Assembly (NCBI GenBank): GCA_937934635.1
Contig: CALGZD010000123.1
Span: forward strand, 1-5,538
DNA from: an uncultured Deinococcales bacterium
GTDB taxonomy: Bacteria > Deinococcota > Deinococci > Deinococcales > Trueperaceae
DNA: 5,538 bases
Direction: 5' to 3'
This document shows, piece by piece, positions 1-4,228 of this stretch. A program made the translations under genes and the position numbers. Each line of letters begins with the position of its first letter. Positions within the stretch are counted from its first letter, which is position 1. Below the pieces are notes generated by a model. The model ran no database searches and was not told the DNA's origin. It was given only the letters and a program-made list of their open reading frames with translations.

Positions 1-564
1 GCTAAATCTTAAAGTCGAATTACCTTTATAACGAATGCCAACATTCTCCCAAATTTGTCCATTAAAGCTAAGTGTTGCAGGAACCCACATTGGATTCTCA
101 CCGCTACCTAAAGTCGGCGGACGACCTTCTGGAGGGAAACCATTTAGAGGGGGAGCACCTGCGGGAAAACCATCGGGAGGCGGTGGTGAAAGTGGTGGGA
201 GTGGTGGAAAACCACCTTGACCGCCTTGAGCAGGTGGCGGTGGAAAGCCAGGTGGGGGACCGCCAGGCGGAAAACCAGCAGGTCCACCAGGTCCAGCAGG
301 TCCACCAGGTCCTCTGGCAATCGTCGGATCACCATGCAGCTCAAACATATTGTCTTGCATAGCTTGCCAATTTTCAGGCGATATTGTAATAGTTAAAGTA
401 TTTACTCTATCTTGTGGAAAGACGATGTCATAGTTCGCCTCAGCATCTCGACTGTGACTCTCTGTTTGCCAATGTGCAGGTCGACTAACTTCTTGAGCCA
501 TATTATGGCTGAAAAAAGTTAGACCTATAAGGAGTACTAGTAATTTATGTAAAGCTACATTCAT
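1..564 (-). CDS. CotH kinase family secreted protein, N-terminal part (runs off left edge)
   Basis: This leftward gene is open from an ATG at 562-564 to the window edge (188 codons, no stop). The product starts with a signal peptide: Lys7, a hydrophobic core at residues 8-18, and likely cleavage after Ala23 (HNMA|QEV). Residues about 45-80 (YDIVFPQDRVNTLTITIS, then ENWQAMQDN) and about 151-187 (ENPMWVPATLSFNG, then VGIRYKGNSTLR) match the usual N-terminus of CotH-family proteins, where a strand pair leads to the conserved GIRxKGNS motif. Between them, residues about 85-150 are a Gly/Pro-rich low-complexity insert that begins with collagen-like Gly-X-Y triplets. Bacillus CotH is an atypical protein kinase that phosphorylates spore coat proteins; secreted homologues in non-sporulating bacteria mostly lack a known substrate. 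The catalytic residues lie outside the window, so activity cannot be judged. The start is supported by AGGA about 8 nt upstream, overlapping the stop of the DUF4956 gene, so translation is probably coupled. Family call fairly sure; function open. Confidence 0.82.
   Translation of the reverse strand, partial: MNVALHKLLVLLIGLTFFSHNMAQEVSRPAHWQTESHSRDAEANYDIVFPQDRVNTLTITISPENWQAMQDNMFELHGDPTIARGPGGPAGPGGPAGFPPGGPPPGFPPPPAQGGQGGFPPLPPLSPPPPDGFPAGAPPLNGFPPEGRPPTLGSGENPMWVPATLSFNGQIWENVGIRYKGNSTLRFS
275..312. repeat. 18-bp tandem duplication encoding collagen-like Gly-X-Y triplets
   Basis: Two exact copies of CCAGCAGGTCCACCAGGT lie head to tail at 275-292 and 293-310, followed by CC. On the coding (minus) strand they encode GPG-GPA-GPG-GPA, a short collagen-like run inside the CotH-family protein. 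The unit length is a multiple of three, so gain or loss of a copy would keep the reading frame. The surrounding 115-275 is also Gly/Pro-rich (GFPP, GGPPPG, FPPLPP) but less regular. Confidence 0.9.
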
Positions 565-572
565 TTGAGTTC

Positions 573-1160
573 CTATACTTTCTTGTACTGAATTTTCACA
601 CTAAAACTATCTTTCGTAAAATCAACATCTTGAATTTCTATAGTCTTAATATCTATGCCTGTTTTTTGTTTAAGCTCTTCAATAAGGCGCTGACGGTTTT
701 CAGGTAAAACGAGCGTAGTATCGTTACACTTAATCGTTTGAGAATAGTTGTAGTTAAACCCCCAATTTTGTTCTAATACAAAAAACAAAATAATAATAGC
801 TAGATTGGCAAACAGTACAAAAGGCCAAGTCGCTAAATTTATCAAGCCAGAATTGATGATAGGCAGCGCAATGCTGCAAAAAACATAAGTCATTTCTCTT
901 GCTGGAATGGTATTGGTGCGATAGTGCAAAACAGAGAAAATAGCAAAAAGCCCAAAGCTAGCGCCAAGGCTTAACTCGATGCTTCTAAACAAAATGACAA
1001 CAAAAAAGAGAATGGTACTAAGCGCTAAAAAAGTAAAAATGTAGTTTCTATTTTTCTTTTTTGGATAGTAGATAAAACGTACAAGTATAAACGAAGATAA
1101 AAAGTTGACTACAAAAGCAATTGATAATAGTCCGATTGATAATGTTTCGATTGAATCCAT
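573..1160 (-). CDS. DUF4956 domain membrane protein
   Basis: This 195-residue integral membrane protein belongs by pattern to DUF4956. Hydrophobic segments lie at about residues 8-30, 41-58, 66-79, 91-106 and 112-129. The family's signature region is residues 64-95: LSLGASFGLFAIFSVLHYRT, then IPAREMTYVF, normally a Gly-rich segment, Phe-rich helix, an Arg-Thr pair and a MTYxF motif. A soluble tail of about 65 residues follows (130-195), charged and probably cytoplasmic. The start ATG (1158-1160) has TAGGAA about 7 nt upstream. It is the first gene of a leftward operon and its TAG stop (573-575) lies 8 nt before the CotH-family start. The molecular function of DUF4956 is unknown; from memory, family members occur beside VTC-domain and CotH genes, which suggests a shared envelope or polyphosphate-related role. 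That link is inference. Length is typical for the family. Confidence 0.85.
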   Translation of the reverse strand: MDSIETLSIGLLSIAFVVNFLSSFILVRFIYYPKKKNRNYIFTFLALSTILFFVVILFRSIELSLGASFGLFAIFSVLHYRTNTIPAREMTYVFCSIALPIINSGLINLATWPFVLFANLAIIILFFVLEQNWGFNYNYSQTIKCNDTTLVLPENRQRLIEELKQKTGIDIKTIEIQDVDFTKDSFSVKIQYKKV

Positions 1161-1237
1161 AAATATTCCTACAAAGAGTGTGTACTACTTTAAATTGAAA
1201 ATCCGTCTTGATTGATACTAAGCATTTTCAGTAGGCA

Positions 1238-1290
1238 ACCTATTTTCTAAGCTTAAAGAGCACCTATTTTCTAAGCTTGAAAAGCACCTA
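1238..1290. repeat. 24-bp tandem repeat, 2.2 copies
   Basis: Copies at 1238-1261 and 1262-1285 share 22 of 24 positions, starting with the exact 17-mer ACCTATTTTCTAAGCTT, and a partial third copy ACCTA follows at 1286-1290. Each unit carries the palindrome AAGCTT. The array lies about 78-130 nt upstream of the DUF4956 start codon, so it could be regulatory or simply a local duplication. Confidence 0.85.
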
Positions 1291-1300
1291 GCCTTCTGTA

Positions 1301-1379
1301 ATACCAATTCCGCTTAATTAATTCATAAGCTGTTCTGATTTAAAAATCTAACTATAAAGCGGAATGTGGTTAAGCACCT
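1301..1379. repeat. Palindromic intergenic element, copy 1
   Basis: It opens with ATACCAATTCCGCTTAA (1301-1317). The arm ATTCCGCTT (1307-1315) is the exact inverse of AAGCGGAAT (1357-1365), so a 9-bp stem with a 41-nt interior can form. It ends near TTAAGCACCT (1370-1379). The first 17 bases recur exactly at 1661-1677 in copy 2 with the same arm order and a similar GCACCT end, which argues for a mobile or dispersed repeat family rather than chance. Confidence 0.75.
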
Positions 1380-1424
1380 GACGCTTCTAGCTGCTTACTT
1401 AATGAACGATAGTGTCGGACTCGG

Positions 1425-1444
1425 TGTAACAGCTTTGTGTTACA
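1425..1444. other. Small stem-loop
   Basis: TGTAACA (1425-1431) and TGTTACA (1438-1444) form a perfect 7-bp inverted repeat around a 6-nt loop. There is no T-run after it on the + strand, so it does not look like an intrinsic terminator. It could be an operator-like site or be incidental. Confidence 0.4.
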
Positions 1445-1660
1445 AACTTATATCAAGTACAAGATTACAAAACAGTTGTTGGGAAGTTGTTTGTTTGAAA
1501 GGACAAACATTGAAGTATATTTCCCTCTAATACTAAACTGAAAGAAGAAAGTCATAATCCATTAGCAGAAAAAGTTGTCATCAGAACCGAAGGGCACACA
1601 AGTTACAACGCTTCGATATGTTTGTGATTATGACATTTATGATTCACTTCGGTATAACTT

Positions 1661-1747
1661 ATACCAATTCCGCTTAAATCCGTTATAAAGTCTGACCATG
1701 TTTTTAAGTAGTAATTCAGGTAACTAGCGGAATAAACTAAGGCACCT
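1661..1747. repeat. Palindromic intergenic element, copy 2
   Basis: It starts with the same 17-mer as copy 1 (1661-1677). The arm ATTCCGCT (1667-1674) pairs with AGCGGAAT (1726-1733), an 8-bp stem, and the element ends in ACTAAGGCACCT (1736-1747), matching the end of copy 1 loosely. The interior differs from copy 1. Its left edge merges into the palindrome GGTATA-ACT-TATACC (1651-1665). The right arm is also the inverse of TTATTCCGC at 1813-1821, so a third arm of the same kind lies nearby. Confidence 0.75.
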
Positions 1748-1829
1748 ATTCTTTTGCTACATATATTTTCGGACACGGTATTATTTAGCTTAATCAGCAC
1801 CATCATCAAGCGTTATTCCGCACCTTTAT

Positions 1830-1847
1830 GTAAGATGTTAGTCTTAC
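1830..1847. promoter_or_regulatory. Inverted repeat, possible operator
   Basis: GTAAGA (1830-1835) and TCTTAC (1842-1847) are perfect inverse arms around a 6-base centre, about 140 nt before the DM13 gene start. The size fits a dimeric regulator site or a weak hairpin. No known regulator consensus is recognised and no promoter was firmly placed next to it. Confidence 0.3.
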
Positions 1848-1903
1848 TTGAAATTGCATAAGCCTCAGCTCAAAAATTTACCAAAGATTTACCTTAGGTT
1901 AGG

Positions 1904-1977
1904 CACTACCCTTTTCGGGTGGTGACCCACTACCCACCCTCCTACTATCTTATAAACATCAAACACGTACTAGGAGG
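1904..1977 (+). promoter_or_regulatory. Structured leader of the DM13 gene with Shine-Dalgarno complement
   Basis: CACTACCC occurs twice (1904-1911 and 1928-1935) on either side of GGGTGGTG (1917-1924). GGGTGGTG can pair with either copy (8 pairs including one G-U), so two alternative hairpins exclude each other. Just downstream, CCTCCTA (1938-1944) is a perfect complement of TAGGAGG (1971-1977), the Shine-Dalgarno of the DM13 gene, with 26 nt between them. The layout would allow the ribosome site to be masked and perhaps switched. That this is regulatory is inference; the complementarities are directly visible. No known riboswitch class is recognised. Confidence 0.45.
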
Positions 1978-1986
1978 TACAAACAA

Positions 1987-2493
1987 ATGAAAGCAACTGA
2001 AGCACAAATAACACAAGCAACACAGGTAACACAGGGCACGACAAGCATCATCACACTTATCTCAAGCGTTCTTTTCACGCTTATCGCTAGCGCACTATTT
2101 ATCTTCAACACTGCAGCAATGGCTCAAGAATCAACACTACAAGAAAACATGCAAGATATGAGCCCACAAGCAATTTCAGGACAATTTGTCGATGCAGACA
2201 GATTCCACACAGGTGAAGGCTCATTTGAAATCGTAGAAGAAGATGGTCAGCGCATTCTAAAATTTTCAGAAGAGTTCAATGTCACACGTGGTCCAGATCT
2301 ATTTGTCTGGTTAACCAAAGGCGATAACACCAAAGAGTTCGTTAATCTAGGTCGTTTAGAAAACCGCAAAGGCACTCAGTCTTACATCATTCCTGAAGAC
2401 GTCAATTTAGATGATTTCGATAGAGTTATTATCTGGTGCCGCGCATTTAGCGTCCTATTTGCTACAGGAGAATTTCCAGTAGCGTCTAACTAG
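1987..2493 (+). CDS. Exported DM13-domain protein
   Basis: This 168-residue protein is exported or membrane-anchored and carries a single DM13 domain at about residues 62-165. Recognisable family features are SGQFVDADRFHTGEGSFEIV (64-83), TRGPDLFVWL (100-109), NLGRLENRKGTQSY (120-133), and VIIWCRAFSVLFA (147-159) with the nearly invariant Cys151 after Trp. DM13 domains occur with DOMON and cytochrome-type domains and have been predicted to act in extracytoplasmic redox reactions through that cysteine; no activity is established here. The N-terminus is odd: 20 polar residues (Thr/Gln-rich) precede the hydrophobic segment 21-40, with a likely signal peptidase site after Ala46 (AAMA|QES). The start is fixed by AGGAGG 9 nt upstream; the next Met is residue 45. 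It is monocistronic, with a structured leader in front and a strong terminator behind. Domain call sure, role unknown. Confidence 0.9.
   Translation: MKATEAQITQATQVTQGTTSIITLISSVLFTLIASALFIFNTAAMAQESTLQENMQDMSPQAISGQFVDADRFHTGEGSFEIVEEDGQRILKFSEEFNVTRGPDLFVWLTKGDNTKEFVNLGRLENRKGTQSYIIPEDVNLDDFDRVIIWCRAFSVLFATGEFPVASN
2011..2037 (+). repeat. 9-bp tandem repeat in the DM13 signal region
   Basis: Three consecutive 9-base units, ACACAAGCA, ACACAGGTA and ACACAGGGC, encode TQA-TQV-TQG (residues 9-17) in the long n-region before the hydrophobic core. The repeat is in frame, so copy changes would alter only the length of the n-region. Confidence 0.75.
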
Positions 2494-2524
2494 ACATACA
2501 GCTTTAAAAACAATCCCTCATCTC

Positions 2525-2559
2525 CGAAGTTTTCACATATGTGAAAACTTCGTTTTTTT
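2525..2559 (+). terminator. Rho-independent terminator after the DM13 gene
   Basis: A perfect 28-base palindrome has arms 2525-2538 (CGAAGTTTTCACAT) and 2539-2552 (ATGTGAAAACTTCG), followed directly by seven T residues (2553-2559). It lies 31 nt after the DM13 stop. The minus strand has no T-run at the other end, so it should act mainly on rightward transcripts, separating the DM13 gene from xylA. Confidence 0.92.
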
Positions 2560-2678
2560 GTCAAAATTACCTCAGTTTTAAATATTCCGCAAACATACAA
2601 ACAGTATTTAGCCCGTCCTAGAAGCCCTTCATAATTACTTTGAACTTCTAAATAATATACTCCATAAGCATTACATCT

Positions 2679-2691
2679 CAACTAGTAGTTG
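2679..2691. promoter_or_regulatory. Small palindrome just upstream of the -35 box
   Basis: CAACT-AGT-AGTTG is a perfect 5-bp inverted repeat around three bases, ending 9 nt before the TTGACA at 2701. The position suits an activator or repressor site, but the arms are short and no known consensus is matched. Confidence 0.3.
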
Positions 2692-2700
2692 TAATAGGTC

Positions 2701-2730
2701 TTGACAATTCCACAAAAATAAACGTAAAAT
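2701..2730 (+). promoter_or_regulatory. Sigma70-like promoter, probably for xylAB
   Basis: A consensus -35 box TTGACA (2701-2706) is followed after 18 nt by TAAAAT (2725-2730), one mismatch from TATAAT. The start of transcription would be near 2737, giving xylA a leader of about 320 nt. No gene lies between it and xylA. A second, closer promoter cannot be excluded. Confidence 0.6.
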
Positions 2731-2824
2731 CCACCTAGAAAAAGCATTTTTACAGTTAAATCGCACCTAAACTTCTAAGATAGTGCTTGCTTTTGTAAGA
2801 ATATTTAGACCTTAAGTTTTATTA

Positions 2825-2861
2825 TTTTATAGCTAGAACTATTTATTATTGTGCTATAAAA
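2825..2861 (+). other. Inverted repeat in the xylA leader
   Basis: TTTTATAGC (2825-2833) and GCTATAAAA (2853-2861) are perfect 9-bp inverse arms around 19 bases. As RNA this would be an AT-rich, weak hairpin; as DNA the arms could be a spaced operator. It lies about 195 nt before the xylA start. Confidence 0.45.
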
Positions 2862-2870
2862 GCAATTCCA

Positions 2871-2896
2871 CGATTAACTGCTGTCGCAGTTAGTCG
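2871..2896 (+). other. Stem-loop in the xylA leader
   Basis: CGATTAACTGC (2871-2881) pairs with GCAGTTAGTCG (2886-2896) across a TGTC loop: 11 pairs with one G-U. It starts 9 nt after the preceding inverted repeat. No T-run follows, so it is not a standard terminator. It may be a leader structure with a regulatory or stabilising role. Confidence 0.55.
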
Positions 2897-3040
2897 GCGA
2901 GCTTGCTAACGAGTAAGAATAAAGCCGCTCAGTGTGTGCAGTTATTTCGTATATTTTAGATTCATAGAAACGCTATTGAATGCACATGCAAATTAGTACT
3001 TTAGGCAATCAGTAAAAATACTCTTAACCTTCATTCTAAA

Positions 3041-3046
3041 AAGGAG
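3041..3046 (+). promoter_or_regulatory. xylA ribosome binding site
   Basis: AAGGAG ends 9 nt before the ATG at 3056. It fixes the xylA start, which also matches the usual N-terminus of class I xylose isomerases ([17 protein letters not shown]). Confidence 0.85.
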
Positions 3047-3055
3047 AACTTTATC

Positions 3056-4225
3056 ATGTCCACTTCATACACCCCAACAAAAGCAGATAGATTTACATTT
3101 GGTCTCTGGACGGTCGGCAACATAGGTCGTGACCCTTTCGGGGAACCAACTCGTCCAGGCTTTACTGCACCACAGATTGTCGAAAAGCTTTCTGAGCTTG
3201 GTGCTTACGGTGTCAACCTTCATGACAATGACCTTGTACCTATTGACGCTACTGCAAGTGAACGTGATGCTATCGTCAAAGAATTCAAACAAGCCTTGAG
3301 CGATAACGGCATGGTTGTGCCTATGGCTACTACAAATCTTTTTAGCGACCCAGCTTTTAAAGATGGTGCTTTTACATCTGGCGATGCTAGAGTTCGTGCC
3401 TATGCCTTGCAAAAGACTATGAACGCTATTGACTTGGGCGTAGAACTTGGCGCAACCACTTATGTATTTTGGGGTGGTCGTGAAGGTAGTGAGGTTGATG
3501 CTACGAATAATCCACTGGATGGTATGGGTTACTTTCGTGATTCTATTAACTTCTTGTGTGAGTATGTAAAAGATAATGGCTATGATTTGAAATTTGCGCT
3601 CGAGCCCAAGCCAAACGAACCACGTGCCGACATTTACCTACCTACAGTTGGCTCAGCCTTAGGCTTTATAGCAACCTTAGAACATTCAGACATGGTTGGT
3701 CTAAACCCAGAGTTTGCACACGAAACTATGGCTGGACTAAACTTCGTCCATGCAATTGCTCAAGCGATTGACGCTGAAAAACTTTTCCACATCGATTTAA
3801 ATGACCAAAAAATGGGTCGCTTTGACCAAGACTTGCGCTTTGGTTCTGAGAACTTAAAACCTGCATTTTTATTGGTCAAGCTTCTAGAAGAAACTGGCTA
3901 TGCTGGACCACTTCACTTTGACGCTCACGCCCTGCGTACAGAAAACTCAGACGGTGTTTGGGAATTTGCAAAAGGCTGTATGCGTACCTACCTGATTCTC
4001 AAAGAGAAAGCGAAGCAGTTTGCAGAAGACAAAGAAATCCAAGCAACGCTAGAGGCTTATCATGTTCATGATGCAGAGCTACAAAAAGTTATGAGCAACT
4101 ATTCAAGCGACGGTGCAGCGAATCTAAAGGGGCAAGAATTTGACCGTGTGGCTTTAGGCGCACGTGACATGGGCTTAGAAAAACTAGACCAACTTGTCGT
4201 TGATTTACTCTTAGGTGTTCGTTAA
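3056..4225 (+). CDS. xylA: Xylose isomerase, class I (short form)
   Basis: This cytoplasmic enzyme interconverts D-xylose and D-xylulose, the first step of the isomerase route of xylose use. The 389-residue length and the N-terminus ([17 protein letters not shown]) are those of class I enzymes from Streptomyces, Arthrobacter and Thermus; the extra N-terminal segment of the roughly 440-residue class II enzymes (E. coli type) is absent. All key residues are present, shifted by two from Streptomyces numbering: Trp18, catalytic His56 and Asp59 (LHDND), Phe96, Trp139 (VFWGG), Glu183 and Lys185 (ALEPKPNEP), Glu219 and His222 (NPEFAHE), Asp247 (HIDLND), Asp257 and Asp259 (RFDQDL) and Asp289 (HFDAH). 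These form the two divalent-metal sites of the TIM barrel; the C-terminal arm (about 320-389) wraps the partner subunit in the known tetramers. The gene follows a strong ribosome site and a long leader, and xylB follows after 3 nt. The enzyme should be active. Class I in a presumed gammaproteobacterium suggests transfer, which is inference. Confidence 0.97.
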   Translation: MSTSYTPTKADRFTFGLWTVGNIGRDPFGEPTRPGFTAPQIVEKLSELGAYGVNLHDNDLVPIDATASERDAIVKEFKQALSDNGMVVPMATTNLFSDPAFKDGAFTSGDARVRAYALQKTMNAIDLGVELGATTYVFWGGREGSEVDATNNPLDGMGYFRDSINFLCEYVKDNGYDLKFALEPKPNEPRADIYLPTVGSALGFIATLEHSDMVGLNPEFAHETMAGLNFVHAIAQAIDAEKLFHIDLNDQKMGRFDQDLRFGSENLKPAFLLVKLLEETGYAGPLHFDAHALRTENSDGVWEFAKGCMRTYLILKEKAKQFAEDKEIQATLEAYHVHDAELQKVMSNYSSDGAANLKGQEFDRVALGARDMGLEKLDQLVVDLLLGVR

Positions 4226-4228
4226 ACC

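Larger units (their letters stand above)
1161..1986. other. Divergent gene-free region, repeat-rich
   Basis: These 826 bases separate the leftward DUF4956-CotH operon from the rightward DM13 gene and must hold both promoters. I see no convincing gene. From left to right it holds a 24-bp tandem repeat (1238-1290), two copies of a palindromic element (1301-1379 and 1661-1747), a small stem-loop (1425-1444), a 15-bp palindrome (1651-1665), another palindrome (1830-1847) and the structured leader of the DM13 gene (1904-1977). The hexamer GCACCT occurs five times on the + strand (1260, 1284, 1374, 1742, 1820), each at the edge of one of these repeats or arms. No promoter could be placed with confidence on either strand. 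The stretch 1445-1650 shows nothing I recognise. Confidence 0.7.
2494..3055. other. Gene-free region between the DM13 gene and xylA
   Basis: It holds the DM13 terminator (2525-2559), a sigma70-like promoter (2701-2730) preceded by a small palindrome (2679-2691), two inverted repeats (2825-2861 and 2871-2896), and the xylA ribosome site. The rest (about 2560-2670 and 2900-3035) is AT-rich with nothing I can name. I found no convincing CRP site or known xylose-regulator operator, and no regulator gene is present. Confidence 0.7.

Noticed and set aside
35..362. Open frames on the + strand and a 66-codon minus-strand frame at 144-344
   Set aside because: They are other frames of the Gly/Pro-rich part of the CotH-family gene; their odd compositions (Gly-rich, Val/Gln/His-rich) come from the CCACC/GGTGG repeats. 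The CotH frame has a start, ribosome site, signal peptide and family motifs.
1514..1627. Possible gene remnant on the + strand reading ...KEESHNPLAEKVVIRTEG...
   Set aside because: The 37-codon stretch between stops looks somewhat protein-like but has no start, ribosome site or recognisable family, so it could be a relic or chance. Not reported as a pseudogene.
1603..1809. 68-codon minus-strand open frame
   Set aside because: It spans palindromic element copy 2, has no clear ribosome site, and the product resembles nothing. It is an accident of repeat sequence.
1848..1876. TTGAAA at 1848 as a -35 box for the DM13 gene
   Set aside because: No acceptable -10 hexamer lies at 16-18 nt spacing (CAAAAA at 17 nt), so no promoter was called.
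2490..2681. 63-codon minus-strand open frame
   Set aside because: It reads straight through the perfect terminator palindrome after the DM13 gene, has a Tyr/Cys-rich product with no family features, and lacks a convincing ribosome site.
2938..2990. CRP-like or LacI-type operator near GTGTGTGCAG and ATGCACATGCA
   Set aside because: Neither stretch fits TGTGA-N6-TCACA or a LacI-type palindrome; inverse arms are at most four bases.
2976..3004. TTGAAT at 2976 as a second, closer xylA promoter
   Set aside because: The hexamer at 17-nt spacing is CTTTAG, a poor -10 box, and no better spacing exists.
3065..3412. 115-codon minus-strand open frame
   Set aside because: Entirely antisense to the conserved 5' part of xylA, with no family features.
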